Source of the DNA: CAYJBH01 sp964369965
GTDB taxonomy: Bacteria; Bacillota; Clostridia; Oscillospirales; Ruminococcaceae
Direction: 5' to 3'
NCBI GenBank assembly: GCA_964369965.1
Contig: CAYJGF010000002.1
Location: forward strand, 1-64,000
Length of the DNA: 64,000 bases
The first letter of the stretch is position 1. Each line of letters starts with the position of its first letter. Shown here piece by piece: positions 1-7,602 of the stretch. Made by a program: the position numbers and the translations under genes. The notes below the pieces were generated by a model that was not told where the DNA came from, searched no databases, and saw only the letters and a program-made list of their open reading frames with translations.

Positions 1-275
1 AATAGTTCAGTTTCTTCATTATAATCGGTTGGAGTGCATATTATAACGTAATCTGCATCCATGTAAGCTGTAATCTTGTTTGATGTTGCTATTAAATTTA
101 AATTATGATTTAAAAAATACTCTTCAAGACCCTCGTCAGCAATTGGAGACCTTTTATCATTTATCATCGAGACTTTCTCTTCAACAATATCTATGATCTT
201 AACATTGTTTTTCATTGACAATAAAACTGCGTTTGATAGGCCCACATATCCTGCACCTACAACAGTTATATTCAT
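1..275 (-). CDS. ugd: UDP-glucose 6-dehydrogenase, N-terminal part (runs off window)
   Basis: Encodes the first 91 residues of a UDP-sugar dehydrogenase, which oxidises UDP-glucose to UDP-glucuronate with NAD+, a cytoplasmic precursor step for acidic surface polysaccharide. The product opens with the Rossmann dinucleotide motif VVGAGYVGL, followed by a stretch resembling E. coli Ugd (RSPIADEGLEEY, DADYVIICTPTDY). The start at 275 is chosen because a strong GGGAGGA ribosome site lies just upstream on the minus strand; a nearby ATG at 285 is in another frame. It is the last visible gene of the minus-strand polysaccharide operon. The catalytic cysteine region lies outside the window, so specificity (glucose versus another UDP-sugar) is inferred from N-terminal similarity only. 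Confidence 0.85.
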   Translation of the reverse strand, partial: MNITVVGAGYVGLSNAVLLSMKNNVKIIDIVEEKVSMINDKRSPIADEGLEEYFLNHNLNLIATSNKITAYMDADYVIICTPTDYNEETEL

Positions 276-365
276 TATATGTCATTCCTCCCTACGATAC
301 ATTGGTAATAAAACAGGCATTTTCTGTGAAAATAGCAATGAAACATTTTGCTAAATGAATTAGTT

Positions 366-1628
366 TTACTGCATATTTTTTATTACATTATTTACTATCT
401 TAATTAACTTGTTTGAAAGCACATCAATATTATACTGTTTAGCCGTTTCTCTTGCGTTTTTGCACATTTCGTTATATGTGTTTTTGCTTAACTTGCGTAG
501 TTCCAACACCGCATTTGTAATCTCGGGTATAGTTTGATTGGTAATTGTTTTACCGGCATTGTTTTTTTCAACAATATCATATGATTTATTTATACAAATG
601 GTACTCAATATAGGTTTACCCGATGCTAAATAGTCGAAGTTTTTATTTTGACTCGTACCATATTTGTAAACAATACTGTTTTCGTAGTGTAAGATATTAA
701 AATTTGATTTAGAAAGTATAGAAGGAATATACTTTTTATCCACCCAACCTTTAAAAATTATATTATCTATATTTTCATCAATTACCCTTTGTTTTAAAGA
801 TAATAACTCATTGCCATCACCCCAAACAAGGAGTTTAATTTTAGGATCTTTTATTTGTTTTATAGAATCTACTAGAATTCCAAGGTTGTTTACTTTCCTG
901 ATAGCCCCCGTGTATACTAATTTATAATAATTATCATCATCTAAATCTTTATCTTCAATAATAAATTTTTCTTTATTGTAATCAAACTTATCTAAATCAA
1001 CACCATTATTTACATTAAAGATTTTCGCTACATCTATGTGTTTTTCCCAGTGTTTATCTTTTATATAATCGATTCCACCCGGTATTGTAAAAATTACAGC
1101 ATCAGCTTTTTTATAAATCCATTTTTCACCCTGATATAGTAATTTTATTAGTAAATTGTTTTTAGAAAAGCGTTTTGAATATGCTACAATACTTTCCGGC
1201 CACAAGTCTCTTACTTCCACAATACAGGGTATTTTCAACTTTTTCGCTACCATAATTCCCGCAACCATAGATAGTGGATGTGGGCTACTTGCTAAAATTA
1301 TATCCGGTCCTCCATGTATTTTCGTATATTTTTTTGCAACCGATATTACATTAAACATATATGAAAACATACTGAGGACACGTTTTATACCATTGCTTGC
1401 ATAATTTATTATACGAACATAAATAAAATCAACACCATCTTCATTTTTCTCAACATATTTGCTTTTTGGTGTTTTGATGTTCACCCACGTGTAATGATTA
1501 TAAGCTGATGTAAAAACTTTTGTGTAAAAGCCTTTTTTATTAAGTTGTTTACAAAAATCATAAGGACGGGTTAATGCACCACCGCTTGGAGGGCTTGCCG
1601 CGGTATGAAAATACCAGAGTTTAGTCAT
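366..1628 (-). CDS. Glycosyltransferase family 4, WbuB-like
   Basis: A 420-residue GT-B fold glycosyltransferase, probably transferring a (modified amino) sugar to a lipid-linked oligosaccharide at the cytoplasmic membrane. Visible hallmarks are the N-terminal glycine-rich acceptor loop (PPSGGALTRPYDF), the VEVRDLWPESI segment typical of WbuB-type enzymes, and a C-terminal half with LVYTGAIRKVNNL and the nucleotide-sugar site FDYLASGKPIL. Length is normal for the family. It follows the formyltransferase by 16 bases and precedes ugd, so it probably belongs to the same surface-polysaccharide operon. The exact donor sugar cannot be read from sequence; an N-formylated amino sugar made by its neighbours is a reasonable guess. 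Confidence 0.85.
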   Translation of the reverse strand: MTKLWYFHTAASPPSGGALTRPYDFCKQLNKKGFYTKVFTSAYNHYTWVNIKTPKSKYVEKNEDGVDFIYVRIINYASNGIKRVLSMFSYMFNVISVAKKYTKIHGGPDIILASSPHPLSMVAGIMVAKKLKIPCIVEVRDLWPESIVAYSKRFSKNNLLIKLLYQGEKWIYKKADAVIFTIPGGIDYIKDKHWEKHIDVAKIFNVNNGVDLDKFDYNKEKFIIEDKDLDDDNYYKLVYTGAIRKVNNLGILVDSIKQIKDPKIKLLVWGDGNELLSLKQRVIDENIDNIIFKGWVDKKYIPSILSKSNFNILHYENSIVYKYGTSQNKNFDYLASGKPILSTICINKSYDIVEKNNAGKTITNQTIPEITNAVLELRKLSKNTYNEMCKNARETAKQYNIDVLSNKLIKIVNNVIKNMQ

Positions 1629-1644
1629 TGTTTTCCTTCATAGT

Positions 1645-2343
1645 TTAAAATTTATCGTTCATTTTTTCTAAATAAATCTTTTTATATTCGATGAATTTTT
1701 CTTCAAGTTCTAATTCATTGTCGTATTTCATTCGTCGTGTAGCTTCATAAAAAGGTGGTTCAATAAAATCAAAAACGTTATTTGACAAATATCTTTCAAA
1801 GTTCAATAAAATATTTACTTCACTCTCATAATGTCTTCTTGCTAAAGTTTCAAGCGTGTCGGTTTTGTATAATTCAGTCTTTATTATGCATATTGGTGCT
1901 CCAATATCTGTTTGCGAATCAATAAAATGCAGTGTATTTCCAATAGGTAATTTATTGTAAATCGACCACTTAAAACTATCTAATCCTCGCACAGTAGGTA
2001 TTACTCCTGCATGACAATTAAGTATTTTTTTATTCTTTACACATGCTTCACTTAATATTCCTGCACCTGATATTATATATAAATCACATGAATTATCAAT
2101 ATCAATATCTTTACTAATTTTAGAATATTTTATTTTGTATGTTTTACATAAATCACTCACGTACGCACCTGAGTCTGAGGGTGGTCTGTGATGGAAATGA
2201 ATCCTCCTTAATGGCCTCTCATTAAAAGGTAAAGCAAAAACTTGAAATTCATGTTTTTGCAAAGTCCCATTTAAACTAAATCCATTTAAAATTTGCTCCG
2301 TCTTTAAATGTTTTGCATCATAACTAATTAACCCAATTTTCAT
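1645..2343 (-). CDS. Formyltransferase-family protein (putative sugar N-formyltransferase)
   Basis: A 232-residue protein of the formyltransferase fold, which uses N10-formyl-tetrahydrofolate to formylate an amino group. The family's catalytic region is visible as NCHAG (Asn and His) followed about 30 residues later by HFIDSQTDIGAPI, which carries the catalytic Asp. It is shorter than methionyl-tRNA formyltransferase (about 310 residues), lacks that enzyme's C-terminal RNA-binding domain, and sits in a sugar operon. An amino sugar nucleotide is therefore the likely substrate. Its start overlaps the end of the upstream aminotransferase gene by 20 bases, suggesting translational coupling, and fits the aminotransferase product being its substrate. 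The substrate itself is inferred. Confidence 0.72.
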   Translation of the reverse strand: MKIGLISYDAKHLKTEQILNGFSLNGTLQKHEFQVFALPFNERPLRRIHFHHRPPSDSGAYVSDLCKTYKIKYSKISKDIDIDNSCDLYIISGAGILSEACVKNKKILNCHAGVIPTVRGLDSFKWSIYNKLPIGNTLHFIDSQTDIGAPICIIKTELYKTDTLETLARRHYESEVNILLNFERYLSNNVFDFIEPPFYEATRRMKYDNELELEEKFIEYKKIYLEKMNDKF

Positions 2344-3454
2344 TTATTTCTCCTATAATAACATCTTGTTCCTTCACATTTAAATAAGGGTGCATCGGCA
2401 AACTAATTGTTCTATCACAATAATCATCAGACACACTGAATTCAGCATTGTTATATATGTTATCTTCATACACTTTTAATTTGTGTTGTGGTGTTGGGTA
2501 GTACACCATATTAGGGATGCTGTTTGCATTTAAGCGGTCGATTAAAGCATCTCTTTGTTCTTTGTTGTTGCATAAAAGTGCATACTGTGCATATACACTT
2601 TTGCAGTTGTCAGAGACATATGGCGTTTTAAATTTATCTTTAAATGCCTCATTGTAGCGCATAGCCACTTTTTGACGTGCCTCAAACTCAAAATCGATAA
2701 ATGCTTGCAACTTTACTTGAAGTATTGCCGCTTGAATAGTGTCAAGCCGTGAGTTTACACCGACTCGTATGTTGTCATATTTAGATGCACCTTTCCCGTG
2801 AACACGAATTGAGCGCAAAACATCCGCAATTTCATCGTTATCAGTGAAAATCGCACCTCCGTCACCATAACACCCCAAAGGCTTTGCCGGAAAAAAAGAA
2901 GTGGTTGCAACATCGCCGAAACTACCACATTTTTTTCCGTTATATTCTGCACCGAAACCTTGTGCAGCATCTTCAATTAAAATAAGTTTATGTTTTTCAC
3001 AAATAGTATTTATTTCATTGTAAGCGGCAGGGTTACCTAAAAAATCTACGGCAACTACCGCTTTAGGCATATGCAACCCTTTTTCTTTAACCTCAATAAT
3101 TCTGCGCTCAAGTGATTCGGGGCATAAATTATAAGTATCCTTATCAATATTACAGAAAACAGGCGTTGCACCTAACATGCACGCCGGTTCTACACTTGCT
3201 ATAAAGGTTATATCGGGGCAAAAAATCGCATCCCCCATGCCTATTTTATAATACATAAAAGCCATTTGCAGTGCATCGGTGCCATTCGCACAGGTTATGC
3301 AGTGTTTAACATCTATATATTTCGCTAACTGATCTTCTAATTCCATAACATGCTTGCCCATAATGTATTGACCATTATCAAGCGCATCTTGTATTTTATT
3401 GTTTATTTCGACTTTTAGTGTAGCATATTGCGCTTTTAAATCTATAAATTGCAT
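2324..3454 (-). CDS. DegT/DnrJ/EryC1-family sugar aminotransferase (WbpE-like)
   Basis: A 376-residue PLP-dependent aminotransferase acting on keto-sugar nucleotides. The PLP lysine sits in SFFPAKPLGCYGDGGA; CANGTDALQMA and IEDAAQGFGAEYNGK are further cofactor-site blocks, and VGVNSRLDTIQAAIL is characteristic of the family. The whole sequence resembles WbpE, which aminates UDP-2-acetamido-3-keto-glucuronate, and this agrees with the presence of a UDP-sugar dehydrogenase gene in the cluster. It is the first gene of the minus-strand operon, behind a good promoter at 3486-3514. Family assignment is secure; the precise 3-amino sugar product is inferred from resemblance and context. Confidence 0.9.
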   Translation of the reverse strand: MQFIDLKAQYATLKVEINNKIQDALDNGQYIMGKHVMELEDQLAKYIDVKHCITCANGTDALQMAFMYYKIGMGDAIFCPDITFIASVEPACMLGATPVFCNIDKDTYNLCPESLERRIIEVKEKGLHMPKAVVAVDFLGNPAAYNEINTICEKHKLILIEDAAQGFGAEYNGKKCGSFGDVATTSFFPAKPLGCYGDGGAIFTDNDEIADVLRSIRVHGKGASKYDNIRVGVNSRLDTIQAAILQVKLQAFIDFEFEARQKVAMRYNEAFKDKFKTPYVSDNCKSVYAQYALLCNNKEQRDALIDRLNANSIPNMVYYPTPQHKLKVYEDNIYNNAEFSVSDDYCDRTISLPMHPYLNVKEQDVIIGEINENWVN

Positions 3455-3485
3455 TTGTACTCCGAAATATATTATCTTTTGCTTT

Positions 3486-3514
3486 ATTTTAGCACATATT
3501 ATTGTTTAGGTCAA
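3486..3514 (-). promoter_or_regulatory. Sigma-A-type promoter of the polysaccharide operon
   Basis: On the minus strand this reads TTGACC (3514-3509), a 17-base spacer, then TAAAAT (3491-3486), close to the vegetative consensus. It lies about 30 bases upstream of the aminotransferase start and would drive the aminotransferase, formyltransferase, glycosyltransferase and dehydrogenase genes. Confidence 0.6.
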
Positions 3515-3874
3515 TATATCTGCAAACATTTGCTTCGTTTTTAATTCATTTGCTTTGGAGTAATGTGTCACTTACCTTGAATATTTCTATAGTTTTGCCA
3601 TACCCAATTTATCAAGAGTAAATAAATGGCTTCACCACCCTTGACACAGAACTTAATCGGTGTTATAAATAAATTAGATGACATCAGAAAAATTGTTGCC
3701 AACTATGCAATAATTGTTCTGTATTACACCATTGCATCTGGTTCACACAAAATTTAATACGCCACCTCACAAACGCGATATTTCTTTCACTGCTGAATTC
3801 ACAAACTGTTAAGGTTGAAGAAATTTATACATTAAATCTGATTTCACAACTGTATTAATAGCATAGGAGCAGAA
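3515..3874. other. Intergenic region between divergent operons, no gene seen
   Basis: About 360 AT-rich bases separate the minus-strand polysaccharide operon from the plus-strand acyltransferase. The only reading frame worth noting is a 43-codon one from 3626 with no ribosome site and no family resemblance. No hairpin with a T-run and no convincing plus-strand promoter was found. The region must nevertheless contain the acyltransferase leader; AGGAGC just before 3875 is its ribosome site. Confidence 0.5.
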
Positions 3875-5281
3875 ATGTTATTTACAAGCACTGTTTTTAT
3901 TTTTTTATTTTTACCACTGACAATATTAATCTATTATTTATTGTTAAGAAAAAATAGATTTTTACAAAATGTTTTTCTTACGATAGCAAGCTTATTGTTT
4001 TACACTTTTGGAGAACCAAGATTTGTATCAATCATGGTATTATCAATATTCATGAACTGGGTTTTCGCATTAATATTAAAACGTTATAAGAATTATCCGG
4101 TAATTTCAAAAACAACTTTAAGCATATCCGTTTTTATAAATGTTGCGATTCTATTCATTTTCAAGTATTTAGTTTTTACTATAGAAACAATCAACTCTAT
4201 ATTTACCGCTTCGTTATTTATTCCTTCTTTTGTTTTGCCCATAGGAATTTCTTTTTTTACTTTTCAAGCAATTTCCTATGTAATAGATGTCTACAGAGGA
4301 GATGGTGAAGCTCAAAACAATCCTATAAATGTAGCATTATACATATCGTTTTTCCCTCAATTGATCGCTGGTCCTATTGTAAGATATAATACAATTTCCA
4401 AACAAATATTATCCAGAACAACAACAATTGATAGTTTTTCTTCTGGTTGTATAAGGTTTATGGTTGGTTTTTCAAAAAAAGTACTATTGGCAAATACATT
4501 AGGATTAATAGCCGATAGAATTTTTTCAACAAATCTATCGCAAATAACTTCTTCGTTAGCCTGGTTAGGAATCATATCATATGCATTTCAAATATTTTTT
4601 GATTTCTCTGCATACTCAGATATGGCAATCGGATTAGGGAAGATATTTGGATTTAATTTTTCAGAAAATTTCAACTATCCTTATATATCAAAGTCAATTA
4701 GTGAGTTTTGGCGTAGATGGCATATATCTTTAGGCACTTGGTTCAGAGATTATGTTTATTTTCCACTTGGGGGAAGCCGAGTGAAGAAACAAGGTAGATT
4801 AATTCTAAATTTGTTAATTGTATGGAGCTTAACAGGGGTTTGGCATGGAGCTAATATAACATTCTTAGTATGGGGGTTAATGTATTTTGTGTTAATTTCT
4901 ATTGAGAAAATTAATTTTATTAATAAAAAAATAAAAAAACATAAAATATTATCACGCATATATACTATTTTTTTTATATTAATAGGATGGACAATATTCA
5001 GGTCTCCGAATATATCGTTTGCAGCAGAATACATTAAAAAACTTTTTTTTATAAGCGATACACACTTTTCGGAAATGTTTTATGTGTATTTAAAGGAATA
5101 CTATATATTTTATTTTGCTGCAATATTACTTTCAACTCCAATTTTTAGGTTTATTAACAATAAATATACAAACATCCTTTTAGGAGCTTCTCAAAACATA
5201 TTGATTTCACTTTTGTTCTTAGTGTCAATTATTTATTTGGTTAACAATTCTTACAATCCATTCATTTATTTTAATTTTTAG
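3875..5281 (+). CDS. MBOAT-family O-acyltransferase (DltB/AlgI-like)
   Basis: A 468-residue polytopic membrane protein that moves acyl (usually acetyl) groups across the cytoplasmic membrane for polysaccharide O-acetylation. It has about ten hydrophobic segments, the conserved FWRRWHISLGTWFRDYVYFPLGG block and the family's invariant histidine in LTGVWHGANITFLVWG. Early motifs FLPLTILIYYLL and SLLFYTFGEPRF match AlgI-type members. Length is normal and an AGGAGC ribosome site supports the start. The next gene, 47 bases downstream, encodes the usual extracytoplasmic partner, so the two probably form an acetylation machine for the glycan made by the divergent operon. D-alanylation of teichoic acid (DltB) is less likely because no dltA, dltC or dltD is present. 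Confidence 0.9.
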   Translation: MLFTSTVFIFLFLPLTILIYYLLLRKNRFLQNVFLTIASLLFYTFGEPRFVSIMVLSIFMNWVFALILKRYKNYPVISKTTLSISVFINVAILFIFKYLVFTIETINSIFTASLFIPSFVLPIGISFFTFQAISYVIDVYRGDGEAQNNPINVALYISFFPQLIAGPIVRYNTISKQILSRTTTIDSFSSGCIRFMVGFSKKVLLANTLGLIADRIFSTNLSQITSSLAWLGIISYAFQIFFDFSAYSDMAIGLGKIFGFNFSENFNYPYISKSISEFWRRWHISLGTWFRDYVYFPLGGSRVKKQGRLILNLLIVWSLTGVWHGANITFLVWGLMYFVLISIEKINFINKKIKKHKILSRIYTIFFILIGWTIFRSPNISFAAEYIKKLFFISDTHFSEMFYVYLKEYYIFYFAAILLSTPIFRFINNKYTNILLGASQNILISLLFLVSIIYLVNNSYNPFIYFNF

Positions 5282-5328
5282 TTATAAATTACATCATATT
5301 TGAAAACAAATTCAATTCAGGGATTTAT

Positions 5329-6429
5329 ATGAAAAACTTTAACATTGTTACTTCAATAACATTTTTAATCGTTATTTTTGTGGGAGGTATTTTTATTTGC
5401 TATAAAAATAGTAATAGTTTTCAGAAATTAAAAACTATGTCACATGATAGTCAGCGTATTGAAACAATAGCTAATTCTTCACTAAACTCAGAGTCTATAT
5501 TTTTAAATATGTATGGATTAATACATCGTATAATTGGAAAAAATGAGGTGAAGAATTTTCAGGTTTTTAAAGATAACGAGGATAATTTGTATTTAGACAC
5601 TAATTCTTCTTACAGTTTTGATCAATACTTATTTTTATATAATTTTTGCAAAGAAAATAATGTTCAATTTTTATTTGCACAAGTTCCATTCAAAACGCCT
5701 GAAAGAATTGAAGAGTTAAGTGGATACACAACTTCACAGATAGAAACAGATCAAGATAATATACTTGCAAAACTTAATGATAATAACATTCCAAATATAG
5801 ACTTAAGAGATTTTGATAAATGTAATAATTGGTATAAGACCGATCATCATTGGACGGTAGAAGCTGCATTTCATAGTGCAATAAAAATTATTGAAGTTTT
5901 GAATAGCGATTACAATATGAAAATTGAAATATCCCCGTATTCCGATTTAAGTCAATATTCTACTCATTTATTCGAAAACTCCATGCTTGGTTCATCTGGT
6001 ATAAAAGTCGGAGAGTGGTATGTCGGAAAAGATGATTTTATACTATATACACCAAATTTTGAAACACATTTTACATTTGAAAAATTGACAAAGGATAGCA
6101 GTGAAATATATACGGGTGACTTTTCAGAATCTTTCATCGATTTTAACATATTAAACGACAGTGATTATTATAATAAATATAACGCGCTTTTGCAAGGTGG
6201 ATGGTATGAAAATAATATTTTTAATCATCAATCGAAAAACAACCTAAAGGTCTTATGTATCAGTCATTCATACGGAAGAGCACTTGTTCCATATTTAAGT
6301 ATGTATTTTAGTGAAACTAGATATATTGACCCTCAAGAAGGACGTTACTCATCAAGTGTTGTTGAGTATATTCGTGAATATAAGCCCGATATTGTATTAA
6401 TGATGTATAACGGTCAATTACATCTGTAA
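5329..6429 (+). CDS. AlgX/AlgJ-like (DHHW family) extracytoplasmic O-acetyltransferase partner
   Basis: A 366-residue protein with one N-terminal membrane segment (residues ~5-25) and an extracytoplasmic SGNH-like domain. The hallmark WYKTDHHWTVEAA contains the DHHW-type Asp/His motif of AlgX, AlgJ and relatives, and CISHSYGRAL near the C-terminus occupies the place of the nucleophile block. These proteins accept acyl groups exported by an MBOAT protein and place them on polysaccharide outside the cell, and an MBOAT gene lies immediately upstream. The start lies a few bases after a GGGATTT ribosome-like site. Family assignment is good; the target glycan is inferred from the neighbouring polysaccharide genes. 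Confidence 0.82.
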   Translation: MKNFNIVTSITFLIVIFVGGIFICYKNSNSFQKLKTMSHDSQRIETIANSSLNSESIFLNMYGLIHRIIGKNEVKNFQVFKDNEDNLYLDTNSSYSFDQYLFLYNFCKENNVQFLFAQVPFKTPERIEELSGYTTSQIETDQDNILAKLNDNNIPNIDLRDFDKCNNWYKTDHHWTVEAAFHSAIKIIEVLNSDYNMKIEISPYSDLSQYSTHLFENSMLGSSGIKVGEWYVGKDDFILYTPNFETHFTFEKLTKDSSEIYTGDFSESFIDFNILNDSDYYNKYNALLQGGWYENNIFNHQSKNNLKVLCISHSYGRALVPYLSMYFSETRYIDPQEGRYSSSVVEYIREYKPDIVLMMYNGQLHL

Positions 6430-6517
6430 AAATTAGTAGTTTATATCTTTATTAAAAACCTGAAAACCGCATATAATTTCGGTAAAATGGATAAAATGTA
6501 ATATAGTATTTTTATTT

Positions 6518-6832
6518 AAACATGGTTTTGCAACCGCTAAAACCGGTCTTGGAGTTAAATCCGACGGTCAGTTACTTGTGTCCGGCACAAAGGGGTATAT
6601 AAGAGCAAAATCACCATGGTGGCTGATGCAGGAATTTGAAGTATGCTTTGAGGATATTTCAAAAAATGAAGTATATCACACAAAGTTTTTAGGTAGCGGT
6701 CTGCGTTATGAAATTAGCGAATTTGTCAGTCGTATCAACGGTTACGAACGGAAAATCAACCGATTGACAGACGATGAATCGATAGCTATGGCAGGCGTGC
6801 TACAGGCATTTTTAGATGAACAAAACAGATGA
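6518..6832 (+). pseudogene. C-terminal remnant of a Gfo/Idh/MocA-family oxidoreductase
   Basis: About 105 codons that read as the end of a sugar-type NAD(P)-dependent oxidoreductase: SGTKGYIRAKSPWW, then LGSGLRYEISEFVSRINGYE and a helix ending LQAFLDEQNR, as in Gfo/Idh proteins. The in-frame similarity continues upstream of the first usable start, so this is a truncated 3' piece, not a small gene. There is no Rossmann domain and no ribosome site. It probably derives from a sugar-nucleotide enzyme of the adjoining glycan cluster that was cut by a rearrangement near the recombinase gene. Confidence 0.65.
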
Positions 6833-6922
6833 TACTTCCGCCGTATTTTTTACATAATCAGACACGTATATCAATGAAAACCGTTTACATCGCCAAACAT
6901 TGCAATTACAAATATTTTCATC

Positions 6923-6951
6923 TTGCAATTTCAATCTCGTCGTGTTATAAT
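6923..6951 (+). promoter_or_regulatory. Strong sigma-A-type promoter with no protein gene behind it
   Basis: TTGCAA (6923-6928), a 17-base spacer and TATAAT (6946-6951). The following transcript would start near 6957 and meets a strong terminator about 160 bases later, with no plausible protein gene between. Confidence 0.6.
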
Positions 6952-6956
6952 TAACA

Positions 6957-7121
6957 AACAAAGCAGAGTGCTTTCAATAAAAACCACTTATACCCCACAA
7001 ACAACCCCCATCTAAAAATTTAATAACTTTATATCGAGTAGGCGGAGACGACTTTTGTTGAGCTACCATGCACCGTGTAAAGGCACTAACAGTTTTACTG
7101 TTGCCTTTTACGGTGTTTTTT
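6957..7121 (+). ncRNA. Candidate small non-coding RNA
   Basis: A segment of about 165 bases bounded by a near-consensus promoter and an intrinsic terminator. It begins with a short hairpin (AAAGCA-GAG-TGCTTT) and contains a GTAGGCGGAGACGAC block before the long terminator stem. No start codon with a ribosome site falls inside. The minus-strand reading frame across it (6974-7237) has no recognisable family and looks accidental. I cannot match it to 6S RNA, tmRNA, SRP RNA or a riboswitch by eye. It could also be a dispersed non-coding repeat. Confidence 0.45.
7071..7121 (+). terminator. Intrinsic terminator
   Basis: Long stem with arms at 7071-7085 and 7102-7115 (CACCGT...AAAGGCA against TGCC...ACGGTG, one bulge), capped by an inner stem AACAGT/ACTGTT and followed by seven T residues. 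Confidence 0.75.
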
Positions 7122-7150
7122 GCTGTCTGCCTTTTACACGATGATAAATT

Positions 7151-7181
7151 TCCTTTTCCGCCTGCAAGGGAAAGGATTTTT
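7151..7181 (+). terminator. Second intrinsic terminator in tandem
   Basis: TCCTTTTCC (7151-7159) pairs with GGGAAAGGA (7168-7176) with one wobble pair and is followed by five T residues. It backs up the terminator 30 bases upstream and isolates the recombinase region from upstream transcription. The remaining bases to 7329 hold nothing I can identify. Confidence 0.55.
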
Positions 7182-7329
7182 ATGTTTATGTAAACAAAAT
7201 GTCTCAGCAAGCACTGAATTTGGCTATCCAAACTCATTATTTAGGAGACCCAAAACCCCCAATTGAAAATATTTTAAAACATGAATAATAATCACAGCCA
7301 CATAATATTAATTTAGAAAAAAGGAAAAA

Positions 7330-7524
7330 ATGATGAATGAAATTAGAAATACAAACGAAATTGACAACAACCTTAACTCGGCGAAAACGGAATTAAAGCT
7401 CGCTGTTAACCACAGTCTATATACAAAAGGCTTGATAACGGAGGAAATGTACATAAAGGCTAAGGAGATGATTATAAAAACGCCGTTACCAAATAAAAAA
7501 AGAAAAGATTCTTTTGAGCGATAA
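7330..7524 (+). CDS. Small SHOCT-like protein next to a recombinase
   Basis: A 64-residue protein with an AAAAGG-type ribosome site. The central block LYTKGLITEEMYIKAKEMI resembles the short C-terminal oligomerisation domain called SHOCT, a helix-turn-helix-like pattern (tyr-x-lys-gly-leu-ile-x-glu-glu-x-tyr). Such small proteins are common beside clostridial serine recombinases, and here the recombinase gene starts 78 bases later behind its own promoter. A role as recombinase accessory or directionality factor is possible but only inferred from position; no DNA-binding motif is evident. Confidence 0.6.
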   Translation: MMNEIRNTNEIDNNLNSAKTELKLAVNHSLYTKGLITEEMYIKAKEMIIKTPLPNKKRKDSFER

Positions 7525-7532
7525 AATATATC

Positions 7533-7561
7533 TTGACAATTATTTCTATGTATAATATAAT
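7533..7561 (+). promoter_or_regulatory. Perfect-consensus sigma-A promoter of the recombinase gene
   Basis: TTGACA (7533-7538), exactly 17 bases, TATAAT (7556-7561). The start codon of the recombinase lies 41 bases downstream behind AGGAAG. A perfect vegetative promoter is notable because recombinases that excise sporulation-gene elements are usually expected to be sporulation-controlled. Confidence 0.8.
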
Positions 7562-7602
7562 GAATTGTAACATAAGGAAGTATTTTATATAGGAAGTACA
7601 CA

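Noticed and set aside
3626..3757. 43-codon frame in the divergent intergenic region
   Set aside because: No ribosome site, no recognisable motif, and it sits in otherwise non-coding AT-rich DNA.
6974..7237. Minus-strand 87-codon frame
   Set aside because: Overlaps the candidate small RNA and both terminators; sequence looks like translated hairpin DNA.
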